From Calcarisporiella thermophila CBS 279.70 (Eukaryota; Calcarisporiellomycota), in contig NW_027192192.1 of the NCBI RefSeq assembly GCF_041956535.1, forward strand, positions 307,051 through 371,050: 64,000 bases of DNA, given 5' to 3'. Position numbers and translations under genes: made by a program. Shown here piece after piece: positions 11,230 through 24,386 of the stretch. The notes beneath the pieces were generated by a model. The model was not told where the DNA came from and did not search any database. It saw nothing but the letters and a program-made list of their open reading frames with translations. How positions within the stretch are numbered: position 1 is the stretch's first letter; every line of letters starts with the position of its first letter.

Positions 11230-14200
11230 ATGCAGACAAACACCATGAATTTTGGTCCAGAGTGGTGAGCCATCGTTCTTTTTATGATCTTGCCAATTGA
11301 AAGTGTTTTAAACGCGATGTTCCTTGCCAACCTGCCGTTTATGCACTTCCGACTGGCAATTCCATTCCAAGCTCGATAGCAGCTATCTCAACTCAAATTC
11401 TTTGCTATATTTACAGGATGAGGCGGTTCCCAAAATCTTCAACAGGGGACAGTACCGCTGCCCGCTCTGGATCTCCTACTTCCCAGAATGCTTCAAGTTT
11501 GCCAAACGCATCTTCTAGCCAGCAATCCTTCTCTTATTCATCCATTGCTGCAGGCTCTTCAAATGCTCGCCAAGGCACCGAGATCGTTGAAAACAAACTG
11601 ACTTCGGATGTTACAATCACAGACAAACTGAATCCTTTCAAATACTCAAGGGAGCTTATGCTGTCACTATTCAAGGCGAGTGAGATTCCGCTCGAGTTTG
11701 AGAGGTACGAATGTGTTACTGCCGAGGAGGGATTCCCGCCATTATCTCTTATACCTATGACAGAAGAGGAAAAAAAGGTACACGGTTGATTTGTTTTTTT
11801 TTTGGATAGATTGCTAATTAAATCTGGATGTTTAATTAGCTTTTCTCCGGTAATGTAAACTCTGATATAACCCGACGTATGGTCAATCACACGCCAAATG
11901 AGCGCGGTGAGCGACCAGAGAGACATTCTCGTGATCGTCGCAGTTCAGTTACATCTCCTGCAGAACGACAGGGTGCAAGAGGAAGAGGTATTTGCTTCAA
12001 GAGCAATTCGGATGGCTGAACTAGTGCATGACTAATTTCGTGCTCATGTGAATGAACAGGGCGCGATTATTTTTCATCCAAGAATAAGGAAGAGGGTGCT
12101 AAAGAGGACGATCGCAGTGCTGAGGCTGGAGAACAGGCAAGGTCTCGCTCTCATGGCTTAAACTTGGATCATGACCAGAAAACGCAAGAGCTCTCGGGGC
12201 AAGATATGTGGGGTGGAGCGTCGCGTTACACTGTTGGCTCATTTGATGCTGACGGGGTATTCCGCGTGGGAGGCTCTGCTGGAGAATTGCTAGAGCAGCC
12301 AAATGTAGACAAGCAAGTGGCAGGGAACGGTGAACTGCCGGCCGAGAGTTTAGCTTCACACAAAACATCCCTCCCGGATGAGCCTTCCGTCGACCGATTG
12401 GAAACAAAGGTACAAGCCAGAGATTGTATTTCTAATAGATCCAAGTCTAACCCTCCTTGTTTAGCATAAGGATGATGGTGAACAAACAAGTTTGCAAAGC
12501 AAGCCACCGCAAGAAAGCCATGCAGATCAAAGCAGCAGCGAGGTAGAGGTTGCCAGTGAACTTGGCTCAGTCCTTCGTACTTCGCAACAAGACACATCTG
12601 CAAAGGAACATGTGGGTTCCCGCTTCCCAGCCCATTCAAGCCGATCTTTTGACGTTTCTCATGATGACGACGTTTTGAAGGAGGCGTTTTCTTTCACTTC
12701 CCCCGGTCCGTCTCGCGGTTCCCCCTTTACCTCTCCTATCACCTCCAATCCCAAACCTCAAAACATTTTAGCTGGGGGATTCAATACAGCCAGTGAAGCA
12801 GCATCTGCTCTTTATAATGAAATCCCTCTTCGAAGCCCTCCGATCAAGTCTCAGTGGTTTTATGAGGATACTTCTGGGAGTGTTCAAGGTCTGTATACTT
12901 TTGAAACCGAGTTTATCCCCGTTAGCTCGATCCCTAACCCCTATGTTTATAGGCCCGTTTTCCAGCAAAGAAATGCATGATTGGTATAAGGCAGGATTCT
13001 TTAGCCACAGCTTACTTGTAAGACGTGAGGATGAAGCGCGATTTAGGCCGCTTGGTTTGCTAATCAGCGAAGTGGGCGAAGAGCAGCCATTCTTATCTCA
13101 GCAGCGTCACTCTCCTCTTCCAATTTCGATGCAACAGATGCCTTCTCGCATCCTACAAGATCCACTAAACCGAAATCTATTCGGGCCTGGACCAGGGTCT
13201 CCGGGTGTTCAGTCCCAAGCACAAGATCAATCTTCCATTCTCCTTCAGAAGCAGGATATTCACCAGAGATACGGTCATTTTACCAGTCTCTCAACCCAGC
13301 CCCCCCTCGCCTCTCCCTTCAGTGGCTCTAACTTTAATAGCTCCAATTTCAGTGGCGAGCCGTTACATCACCGCTTAGGTTTATTTGATCGTACCTCTTC
13401 CGTTGAAGCTGGGTGGGGAGATATCGGCGCTGGGAGACTGGGCGGCAATCAGCTCTACGGCATGTTCGGAGGTGGATCACCCGCAGTTGGCCCAGGAATC
13501 CAACGCGCTAATTCGTCATTCAACGCATCGAATACGGCAGGCTTTGCTGGTTCACTGCCTCAAGTCCAGCCTCAGCAGGACAGCTTCGATCACCAACGTC
13601 TACTTGCTCAGCAGCTTGAACGGCAACAGTTCCTACACCTCCTTCAGCAGCGTAAACAGTTTCTTTCGCACCAACAACAGCAGCTACCTTTGCATCAGCA
13701 ACAGCAACTTCTGCAGCAACTTCCGCACCAAACTCGCCACGCGGCATTCTTCCAGCCTCCACAACAGAATCAGAATCTACAAGAAGACTTTCTTTCATAT
13801 CCTGGGCTTGGCGACCATCAACTCTCGACTTCCTCCACAACATCCCAGGGCTTTTCCGCTACCCTTTCAAACCCCTCATTCAATGAAAATCCAATAACCA
13901 CACCTAACTGGCCCTTGGCAAGTCTTGACCGCAAGCCTTTAGGAGAAAATAATGTCATGGCTAATGACTGGGGAGGACAGCTGTCATCAGTTGGCGCGCG
14001 GCTTCCTACAGAGGGCGGATTTTTTGGAGCCGATAACGCCATCCTTGGTAGTCTAAAACCGATCACCCCCATCCATACGCAAGAAACTAGTCGTGAACAG
14101 CCAGGGGCTTCTGTTCTTTCTCCTGTCTCGTACCCACCCGAAAATCCACTCTCACCACCCCAAAGCATTCAACCCCAAAGCATTCAACCCCAGCCAGTCG

Positions 14201-15513
14201 CCTCAGACCCATCCCCACAAAATCTGGAAAAAGTGACCGTAGCCGCTTCCGAGCACCAGACAGTGCATGGACTCTCTTCGCTTTCTCTTAATGATGCCCA
14301 GACGGCGGAGGAAAGCGAGCATGTAGCTGACATGCCTAGTCAAATTATTTCGAGTCCGCAGGCGTCCGAAAAGAAACAGACCAATATAGCGAGCCCAATC
14401 TCCTCGGAGCCTTCGGTAGATGCGCCCGTCTCACTCCCATTCCCTGTTTCCTCAGCGCCTAAACAAGCGTCGGCTGTACCTTCTGTATGGCCTCCAGGTA
14501 AAGAAAACAAAGCTCCCTCATTACGCGAGATTCAGGCAGTTGAGGAACGTGAAGCCGCTGAGCGGAAAGCGGCCATGGCTGCGTCCTCGCTTGCGCAACA
14601 GGCCACCTCGAATGAGGGTCGTCATACCAAACAACCCCCCCTCATTTGGGACACTCCCCTGTCAGCTGATCATGCCGCCGACGAGTCGCATAACTCTTCA
14701 ACTGGTCAACCCGCAGCTCCCGCTTGGGGTAGCACCTCAGCTCCCAAGAAGACACTACTTGAGATTCAGCGAGAGGAAGAGGAGGCCAAACAGCGTCGCA
14801 ACCGATTGCGCGAGTCGCAGGCACAAGATGGTAGCGGATTGGTCTTATCCCAAGCTTCGGGAAAGCGATATGCTGACACAGTTGCGGCTAATGCCTGGAA
14901 GACCCCCTCTTGGACTGCTGTGGCCACCCGGAACACTACCGCTGGAGTCAAGACCATCTCTGCGCGATCGCAACCCATTAGCCCGCCTACCAGCAATGGA
15001 CCGCGCCAGATCACTCCTTCTGGCGCCGCTCCGCCTGCCTGGGATACTGAGACTCTCAAAGGTCCCGTTAATGGAAATCGACAGCCAGGCGTTCAGCAGA
15101 GCGTAAAGCAGGCCAGCGCCGGGAAGTCAAGGAGCCAGCCGACCTCGTCACACGACTCAGGTAACTCGAAGGGGCCTGGAGAAGAATTTTTGCGCTGGTT
15201 AAAACAGGCACTGCGGGGATTGAGTGAGGTGAACGTGGAAGAATTCATCCAGATGCTCCTCACTTTCCCGCTTGATCCTCCGCCTGGGACTATGGAAATC
15301 ATCTCGGAGTCGGTCTACGCACACTCACAGTCCCTCAATGGTCGTCGTTTTGCCGAAGAGTTCGTGCGACGTCGCAAACTAGATGCTCAGGGCTTGCCCC
15401 AGCCGGCCTTCGTGGACCTTCATCGCACTGCGGCTACCACCCGTGAAGACCAAGGCAACTCGGGCTTCAAGGTGGTGACCACCAAAAAAACCAAGAAGAA
15501 AACCTCAGCTTAA
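11230..15513 (+). CDS. GYF-domain protein, Smy2/GIGYF family
   Basis: Adaptor that binds proline-rich partners through its GYF domain; relatives act in translational repression, mRNA decay and vesicle traffic. Six exons, 11230-11264, 11417-11777, 11840-11987, 12060-12409, 12465-12888 and 12953-15513, join in frame to 1292 aa. A second in-frame ATG at 11245 is a possible start. The N-terminus reads MNFGPEWMRR as in the family. FKYSRELMLSLF (11637-11669) resembles the 4EHP/eIF4E-binding motif of animal GIGYF proteins. The GYF domain spans the last intron (SQWFYEDTSGSVQGPFSSKEM..WYKAGFF). A Gln-rich stretch, a disordered Ser/Pro/Gln region, an Arg/Glu-rich helix (EIQREEEEAKQRR) and a conserved C-terminal block (FLRWLKQALRGL..) follow. 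Confidence 0.92.
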
Positions 15514-15694
15514 GATACTCTGAATTTTGGACATTTCCCCATTTCTCTAAGGAAAAAGGATGATGGCTGTTTTCTTATTTTATTTATCGATGGAACATTA
15601 CAATATGCCATGAAATAAAATTATTATTCCAACAATGCAAAGGTGTGTGATAAAAAGAAAAGTCGCGATAATAAGTTACAGGTGTATAAGTCCG

Positions 15695-17561
15695 CTAGGA
15701 TTTTGTCTTTTTCTGGCCCGATGCCGCTCTACCTTTGGCGCTCTTGATTTTCTTTTGCGAATTGGCCTTCGCGTCCGCTCCTTCAAGAAGTTGCCGTTTC
15801 TTGGCGTGGAGCTCTCGCCGCTCTCCAAACTTGATGTCGTGCAGGTGCTTTAAGGAGAGAAGTCAGAGGCTCACTCAGTTCAACTATCAAATAAGCTCTG
15901 GCTTACCATGCTTGCCACCCGCTTGGCGGTGGTCACTTCGGTGAGTAGGTCGAGGACCTTTTTCTCGACTACCTCATATTCCTCCATAGTTTTCCCTTTT
16001 AAAACACACCCGGACACACAAAGAAAAAACAAAATTAGTCACTACCAAAAATCCTTCATAAAATGAAGAGAGGGGATGGGGCAATGATTACATACCGGTT
16101 CTTTCCTCGATGCTTTGCACCAATTGCACATCTCTTTCAGACACAAGGGTCAGTGACATACCCCCGCGCCCAGCTCTTGCGGTACGTCCCACGCGATGGA
16201 TGTAGTCAGCGGGATCGCGCGGCACATCATAGTTGATGACTAGTTGGACAGTCGGGATATCAAGCCCACTAAGATGGGTTGACTTTGTTAAGAAGGTCCC
16301 AATATAAGAGAGGAGAGCATCAGGCAAGACTTACCGAGAGCCCACATCGGTCGCGATGAGAACTCGGACTGTTTCCGCCTTGAACTTTCCCAGACTAGCC
16401 AACCGCTCCGACTGTTTCATTTCCGAGTGCAGTGCTGTACATCGCACGCCAAGCTCGCGTAGCATCACGTTTAATAGCTCGGCTGTTGCACATCGTCCGC
16501 AGAAAATAATGGTTGATCGGTCTTCGAGTTGGGGTATCCGTAGTAAATACGTGAGATAAGTCTCGCGCACGTGGCTCGGTATAAATACATAGCGCTGGTC
16601 AAGTTTGGAAACGGTTTGTTCTCGTGTATCGCATATATATACAAAGGGTTTTTTGGATGGGTCTGATTCACTATCGCGCAGCGCCAAAATATTTTCCGTC
16701 ATAGTGGCGGTGAAGAGGAGCGTCTGGCGTTTTTGTGGGAGTTGGTTGAATATGACGGAAAGATCGGAGGCAAAGGTAGACGAGAGAAGGCGATCGGCCT
16801 CATCTAGTACGAGGAATCGCACCCGTGAAAGACTAACCGCGTTAGGGCTGCTCTCTATGTGATCACGTAAGCGACCAGGTGTGGCAATAATGACGTGGGG
16901 CCGACGGGAGAGCTCGATGGCCTGCTTCATCATGTCTATGGAGCCAGAGATATTAGGGAGAGTGTGGCTGTAAATTCTGAAAAAGGTGTGAAGAATACCT
17001 AGTCCCCCCACAACGACACAATCTTTGAGGTTAATACCGCGACCGAGCACACGAAATTGTTCAGCAATTTGGAAGGTCAGCTCTCTGTTGAAAATCCAGA
17101 CCTCAGTGAGATTGCTTGTTACTGCTTAAAAGAGGCAACCTACAAACCTTGTCGGGGTTAATACCACAGCAAAAACTCCATAGGGATCTTCAGAGAGTTT
17201 TTGAAGGATGGGCAAGGCAAATGCCGCCGTCTTCCCGGAGCCGGTTTTGGCCCCTCCAATGACATTTTTTCCTTTCCATGCAAAAATTAGAGATCAGCTT
17301 TTGCTGTAAAAGCAGTTAGGAAGAAAAACACATACCTTCGAGGATAGGCGGAATACAAGCTCTTTGAATCTCGGACGGCTTTCGGATAGCCATTGCATCC
17401 AAGGCATCGACAAGAAATTCGCTCAATCCCAGCTCGCCGAAAGTAGCAGAGGGAATTTTAGCATCTTCGTCATCCGAGTCTATCCCGTTGTGTTTTCTGG
17501 TATCTTCCTCGTCTCTTAGGCCTAGTTCTTTTAACAAGTGCTCTTGCGGTAAATGTGTCAT
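15695..17561 (-). CDS. DBP8: DBP8, DEAD-box RNA helicase for 40S ribosome biogenesis
   Basis: Nucleolar ATP-dependent helicase acting in the small-subunit processome. The start MTHLPQEH at 17561 is followed by an acidic N-terminus, the Q motif ([27 protein letters not shown]), Walker [22 protein letters not shown] (VLDEADRLL), motif III as TAT (LLFTATMT, typical of this family), then helicase domain 2 with ATDVGSRGLDIP and [13 protein letters not shown]. The C-terminal exon is Lys-rich (..KKTKS, stop 15695-15697). Several GT-AG introns split it: exon 1 is 17336-17561, and others lie near 17050-17160, 16270-16330, 15990-16095 and 15850-15905. The C-terminal [12 protein letters not shown] block and basic tail favour Dbp8 over other DEAD helicases. 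Confidence 0.9.
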
Positions 17562-17835
17562 TGTGTCATCTATCGGTCTAGGAGAGATGAAATTGTATTT
17601 GTTTGCTAATTTTCAATTAAAATTAGCAGTCACTTAGGCCTCAATGCTTACTGTTTTTGTGTAACCAGCAGCGGAGAACGCTCTAACAGCGCGTTACCAA
17701 CCATTACATCGGCAGAGAGAGAACTTTTCTATTAATAAAGTTAGTGCATCATCGTTCTATTTTCCTTTTCGCCCATTTCTGATCTATACTCTTTGTCCCC
17801 CTAATTTTCCCCCATCTCGCTGAATTGAGACGCAA

Positions 17836-18906
17836 ATGAAGGCGACTCCCTTCCTCTACTCTCTGGCCGTTCTTGCCGCCGTTCAAGCGCAGGTCCCATC
17901 TAGCGCGCCTGGTATAAGAATGCAGAACATAATGTAGATTAGGTCTTATGATTAACTGCTGATTTTGTTTACAGTTTGCGACAATTGTCCCGCGGTAATT
18001 CCTACTACGTGCACCAAGGTATGCCCTCAAGTTGCCCCCTCATGTCCCGCTGGCTGCCCGGGCGGCTGTAAACTGTATAACACGTAAGTTGACACTGTCT
18101 TGTGACTCTTGTTAGTGCACCTGCGGATTTATGCATTACATATATGCAGTGATCCGTGCTGCCCGAATGTCGGGATTCCCTACTGCCCGCCCACTCAGGC
18201 TTGTACCAAGATTGCATGCCCGCAAGTTGCGCCTGCCTGTCCGGCCGAGTGCCCTAACGGTTGTCTGGTCACCGCTGCAGACCCTTGCTGTCCTCTCGCT
18301 GGCACTGCTACTTGCCCTGCAAATAACACGTCGGCTGGAATTCCTTCTGCCTCAGTGCCGGCTTCCCATTCGCTCTCGCGGACTTCGGTCATCACAAGCA
18401 TTCTTACGCAGGCTCCGTCGTCCTCCGCCCCCCCTGCTGCAACGAGCATACCCGCTCCGAATTCATCCTCAAAGCCCGCAGACTCCAGCTCCAGCAAGCC
18501 CCCCTCATCCACGATCATCCCGCCCGTGATCACCTCGGTCCTCACCATTACGAAGAGCGCCTCCACGGTTGTCTCAACGACGGTCGTCGTCTCCAGCGTC
18601 ACCTCCTCCACTTCAATCACCTCTTCAGCCACCAAGACAATCACCAAGACGGTGACTCTTGCGGACCCGACCACGGTGAAAGAAAAAGAAAAAGATAAGC
18701 CGGAGCCCACCCCTGACGAGCCTGAGCAGGATCCCGGGGTGGATGTGGTTGTCGTGACCATTACTTCGAAACCTGCCGGCGGCGCCGCGCCCTCTAACTC
18801 AGCCAATCCTCAGATTCCGTTTTTGCAGTCGTCTAGTGGCTTCAAGTTGAGCGTGCAGAGGATTGTTTCAGGTGCATTGATTATGCTTGGCTCGATCTTA
18901 TTCTAA
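17836..18906 (+). CDS. GPI-anchored Cys-rich cell-surface protein
   Basis: Three exons (17836-17911, 17975-18083, 18150-18906) join to 313 aa. A signal peptide (MKATPFLYSLAVLAAVQAQ) is followed by two tandem Cys-rich repeats at residues 37-74 and 79-117, each with the pattern CPQVAP.CPA.CP.GC..DPCCP. Next come a long Ser/Thr/Pro stretch that is likely O-glycosylated, and an acidic/Lys segment. A hydrophobic C-terminus (IVSGALIMLGSILF) preceded by small residues fits a GPI-attachment signal. It is probably a cell-wall or plasma-membrane protein of unknown function. The repeat pair looks like an internal duplication; the splice site in the first copy falls between its parts. Confidence 0.85.
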
Positions 18907-19414
18907 TATTTAAAGCCTATTTATTAATGTTGTATTATGATTCCCTTTGCCTTTGTTAATGAGTGTGATAACCTATATATTTATCAGCATCCTGCCAATA
19001 ATAAAGGATATTTCTAATTTTCCTCGTGGCAATGCCATTCATGTTAGCCTCAACGTGTACGTTTTAATTTTCAAGAAAAGAGACACCGATCCCGCAGCAT
19101 AGCCCCATCACTAACAAGCCTCATTTTTGCAACTGATTTTACTTTTCTCAGGTCTTACTTTTCTAATCGAACATTTTGAATTTGGACTAAGTGTCGCGTG
19201 CAGCAAATTGCAAGCTTGCTGAATCAATCGCAAAAGTTCAAGAATAAGAAAGGGCACATTACAAGGAATCGTCAAGTAGTAACGGCGACATCAAGGGGGA
19301 GGAAAACGATTAATCGACACTTCGGCTCATTTCCCTCGCTTTTTATTCTTTTTTTTTCACTTTCTTCTCAGGGGCACATTGTTACATGAGCACAGCCCTC
19401 AATTACATGCTGCA
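18907..19414. other. Intergenic region
   Basis: About 500 bp between the GPI protein stop and the first RhoGEF exon. It holds 3' flank sequence (AATAAAG near 19000) and the RhoGEF promoter. Nothing else seen. Confidence 0.5.
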
Positions 19415-22400
19415 ATGTCACTGAAAAGGTTACAGAGGTCCCTTCCCCATCTTATTGCGTGTCTCCTAACACTTGATTCCACTCTCTAATTTAGACATCG
19501 GCCGGTTACTTCGCTCTCCACCCGAAGCCGGGTGAATCATCGGCCCGGTCAGCTCCCCCCTCTTCAGACAGCAGTATCCGAAGATTCAAATGCACTAATG
19601 AACGAACTCATTGCGATCGCTTCCGGCGGTCCTGACTCAGCCAATCTTACTGATGGCAACTTTACTCACTCTCCTCATCCCATAAGCGCATCCAGCCACA
19701 ATGCGGAACACCCTCCAGATCGCAGCATTCCAACAGCCAATACGCAGTACCTCACGCAGGTCGAGAGTGTTGTAGGTTTCTCTTTAGTCAATTACAAGGA
19801 GTTGCTCGATTTTCTCATACTGATATAATTGTAGCTGCTTCAACCCCGCCAAAACTCGACAGCTTCCGTGGTGGATCCAAGCTACGAGCCAGGTGTCAAT
19901 TCCACCCAATACCCGCAGTATGAATACACTAGAGGACAGGAACGCGTTTTTTACGGTCCCCCAATTTCGTTAGAGCAGTATGGTAACCTGCCCGAATTCT
20001 CTCCCTATCACTCATATCCTTTGCCTGGTGATGGCACAATTCTCATGCCTACACCGGAGGGACAATATACTTTTCAGCCCTATACTCCTGCCGGGAATCC
20101 TGAGTCCAATCCTGGAGCGTATCCCCCTGAAACATACAATCCTTATCCGCAGATGATTGCAGTAGGCTATCCCTATATGACTGACGCTTCTGGAGGATAC
20201 ATATACCCCCCAGAACAGTTTGCTCCGAGTTTATACCCATACGCTTACTACGGCCCAAATTATCCTCCTGACGAAAGCTACTATGATGGGCGAATTACAT
20301 CAGAGAGCGAACCTAGTGGTGGTTCCCAACAACATCAACAACAGCAGCTACAACAGCAACAACAGCAGCAGCAGCAGCAGCAATCACAACAGCAACAACA
20401 ACCGCCAAAACCGCCAAATCCGCTACAATCCGATGAAAATGGAAGTAAGATAACTTCAACCACACTAAATAATACCTCTAGCAGTAGCAAAACCGGATTT
20501 GTCGGCACCAGGATTGGTAGCACCATTACACCAATAACTACAAGAACTAATAGAGACGATAGCGATGATGATTGGCTTGAATCACCTGGTTTTCACCCTT
20601 CCAAAACTCTACCCCTTCCCCTACCTTCCGAAAATCCTGTACTTACAGAATCCATCGCAACCCCTCCTCCCGCTTCTGAGACGGTCACCGTTGGCCCTCG
20701 ACATACTACAAATAATGGGGATGAAGACTGGCTTTCGGGTTCTCCAGGTTGGCAGCCAAGTGGAGGGGGCAGAGAGGATGATTCCCGCGAATGGCGGTCG
20801 GAATCCGATGGTTCACCCGGGTGGCAACCAAACTATACCGCAAAAAAACAGGCGGAAGTATCTACCGAAAACCAGCTTCCAGAAGATTTTGTCCCGCATC
20901 TCAATCTTCCGCTACCCAAACAAACTGCACCTCAGTGTGATCCTGCACTACTCTCCACCCTTGGTTATTGGTTTTACAAAGAAATCGTCGCACACTGTTT
21001 AATGCGTGACCTCTACTGCACGCTAGAATACCCGCTTAGCTTTACCGGATCTGAAGCGGTGGTAATATTGATTAATAATTCATTGATCATTTCGCAGCTG
21101 CAACATATGTAATTTTCTATGTCTTAGGATGTGATGCGTAAGCTGCACCCAACGGGGTTCCCGGAAGAATTTATACTCAATTCCCTCAAATCTCTCATCA
21201 AGGCAAAGGTGTTTCGGGCTGTACCCGAGTACTCTACTAAACGCAAGGAGGTCATCAATTCGATTAGTGAAATTTACACTTTTGACGAAGAAAACAGCGA
21301 TAATTTTGGCTATAGCCATGGTATATATAAGAATGCCTCTATTTTAGAGGAGGAGCTTCCACATATACCGCAGACAGTTTGTGTGTGGTCCTCTCCTTGC
21401 TATAGCTGGTCGTGTCGTGCTGGACTGTCGGGCCCATGCTACGCTATTTCATGTCCAACTAGGTATAAACTAGAGGTAATTCCGTCGAGCGTGTATTCTA
21501 GTATCTTCGATCGATTAACTTTATTACCTCAATTTCTCAGAGCGAGGCATTGAGTGAAGGCTCAGATCTTGGCCGCAAAACCAGCGTATCCTCTAACTCC
21601 TCTTCCTCAGAAATTTCGGTAATATATCTAGTTGGGCACGATTCCAGTGATTATTTTATATAGGTAACCTTTTTTTTGCTACTTCTATCTATATTATAGT
21701 ACCAATCCTCATGGTCGGAGTCAGTGCCGAGAGAAACACGAGAGACTTTATCTAAAGACGAAATTAAAAGACAAGAGGCCATATATGAACTCACCTACAC
21801 CGAAGAGAACTACGTGCGTGATCTTGAAATTTTGGATGAGGTTAGTAATCGTCGTTCATAATTTCATAAAGCTCCGCTCTCAACTAATTTCCTATTAGAT
21901 TTTCGCGAAGAATATCTGGAACTCTACTGCGATTGACATCGAACGACGCGATAAATTTGTCCGTGAAGTATTAAGCAATCATAAGGAACTACATAAGCTT
22001 CACCGCGCTTTCTCCCAAGCTCTCCGCAAACGACAGGAGAAAATGATTGTCGATTATATTGGCGACATTCTCACGGACCACTTAGGCAGGCTCCAAGCGG
22101 TATATCTTATTTACGGACCGAATGTCCCGCTGGCAGAGGGTAAAATAAACCAAGAAAAAGCGAGCAACCCAGAGTTTGCAGCCCTGATTCAGGTAGCTTT
22201 GTCAATGCTTACCCAATCCTAGTTTAAACCGACTCATTGATTTTCAAAACAATTGTTTAGTCGTGCGAGAAACAACCAGAAACTCAGCGACATTATTTCC
22301 GGCACTTTTTGATGTCGCCTATCACAAGAATGCAACGCTATCCCTTACTCCTAGACGCCATTCTCAAGCGCACGCCGGAAGATCACTGGGATTATACCAT

Positions 22401-24386
22401 GATCCGAAGCTGCATAGATACGGTGCGTGGTATCTGCGTCGCAATGGATGAGAAGACGAAAGAGACGAGGGATCGCGTTAAATTCAGGCAAATCCAGGAT
22501 GGTCTAAAATTCAAGTCCGAAAATGACGTAGTAGACTTGTGCCTTGGTCAGCAAGGAAGAGAATTGATCCATGAAGGGCGACTCAAGAAGCGTTCTGCAA
22601 TGGGTCTCGAGATGCTTGAATTGACTTGCTTCTTGTTCGACCATTGCCTGCTGATGACAAAAATGCGCAAGACGCGGAATCAAGTAGAATATCGCGTCTC
22701 TCGTCGGCCAATCCCGATTGAACTGCTTGCCTTTTCCCATTCCGAGGGAATCTCGCCCAAACGTGAAACGTCCGCTTTCTCGATTTTCTCTCATGGGTCA
22801 ACGACCAACGTTCCATCAGGAGGTGGAGCAGATAGTGGGCCCCTCACCGACAAGCATGGTCCGTACTCGTTCAATATTGTCCACTTGGGCCGACATGGTG
22901 CAACGTACACATTTTATGCGAATTCAACCATTGAGCGGCGAGTGTGGTTGGAGAAACTGTCGCTTGCATTGCAAAAGCACCGTGAGCGCAGAGCTGGACA
23001 AGAGCCTTTTATTGCCAACCCGTTACAGACAAGCGCGATCAGTGGGCGAATTACATGCTCGGCAGCATTCAGTAAGCACCCTCGTTTCATGTATATTCGG
23101 CTTGATTTAAATACACTTCTCTTTAATATAGCACGAGGCGACGGCACACAATCGGTCGTCGTTGGCACAAGTGGAGGTGTTTGGGAAAGCTTCATTAGCG
23201 GTGGGGAGGTTCGCTTCCAACAAGTGTTGAGCATTCAGAATATTACACAGATGGAAATACTCGAAAAAGAAAGGGCATTCATCGTCCTCGCTGGTATTTC
23301 TATCTTGAAGCAGTTGGCATTTCAGCATACTAATGAGATTTTTTCTTCACTCCAACCAAGACAAATTTCTCTATGCTTTCTCCCTCGATGCTCTGTTTGC
23401 TGATCCCTACAGACGTTCAGGGATTCCTGTACCGCGTGAGCCACAAAAGCTCGATAAAAACGTGAACTTCTTCCAGGTTGGGTATTGGGTTGATGATCTG
23501 ATAATTATTTCAGTGCGGCGGAAGAGCAGCGAAAGCAACTTCTTGGTGCTTGAGTACATTGGGAATTGCAATCAGCCACTCACCGATAAAGTGAACTGGT
23601 TCCGTGCAACGAGGGTATGTTACCGCGGGGACTGAAGGAGACATCAGAGAGCTTATTGGATTTTGTATTAGAATTTCCAAATCAATGGAGAAGCGAGTCG
23701 CATCCAGTTCTTACGTAGCCGAATTGCAATCGCATGTAAGCGTGAGTTCTCTCTTGTCAACCTCGACCACCTGGGCCATAACCGTCAGCTACCGGATGTG
23801 AAAGATCAACAATTCAGCTTCGTGGCTAACTCAGATAGCTCGCTTAAGCCCCTAGGGATGTTCCGATACGGGGGGATGTACTTGCTGTGCTATAATGGTG
23901 GGTGTATTTTTACCCGGATATGCTCGACGGTATATTAATACTCTTGAATATGATTAGCCTTTTGTTTCTTCGTGGATGACCACGGCCGTTTTGCCCAGAA
24001 TTCGGTTCGATTTGAATGGGTGGGACTACCCGATGACATCTGTGAGTATAACCCTCACATTACGATTTTACTTTCGTACCATAAAAAATGGCAAACTTTC
24101 GTAGATCTCTATGACCATTACGTTATTGGTTTTGACGAAAACTTTATTGAGATACGCTCGGTGCAAACGGTAAGCAAGCGTCATTTGTTTATATCATTTC
24201 GGGAAAAACCAGAGATTCTAACCCATAAGGTTATAGGGTGAACTCGTGCAAATTATCCCAGGCAAAGGCATGCGCTGTCTCTACTCCTCGACCAACTTTT
24301 TCTCAGGCGAACTCATGCTTTTTGCGTGCTGCGATCAACCTGGAGCTACTGACCGAGTTTTCCAGCTGAAAATGAATCCTCTCTAA
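19415..24386 (+). CDS. Rho guanine-nucleotide exchange factor (Rom2-like: DEP, DH, PH, CNH)
   Basis: Activates Rho1-type GTPase for cell-wall integrity and actin polarity at the plasma membrane. The start is a 14-nt first exon (19415-19428) spliced to 19495-19771, 19835-21061, 21128-21475, 21541-21618, 21700-21840, 21899-22192, 22261-23071 and further exons to the stop at 24384-24386. A disordered Pro/Tyr/Gln-rich N-terminus has a poly-Gln run near 20330-20400 and repeats of a DWL..SPG.. motif. A DEP-like region (..FTGSEAVDVMRKLHP..), the DH domain (KRQEAIYELTYTEENYVRDL.. and SPITRMQRYPLLLD), a PH domain (RLKKR..DHCLLMTK..YTFYANSTIERRVW) and a CNH domain (VVVGTSGGVW.. to ..RVFQLKMNPL) follow. 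The order matches yeast Rom1/Rom2. Confidence 0.9.

Noticed and set aside
15635-15944. Plus-strand ORFs after the GYF gene
   Set aside because: They are antisense to the two last exons of DBP8, whose minus-strand reading is conserved.
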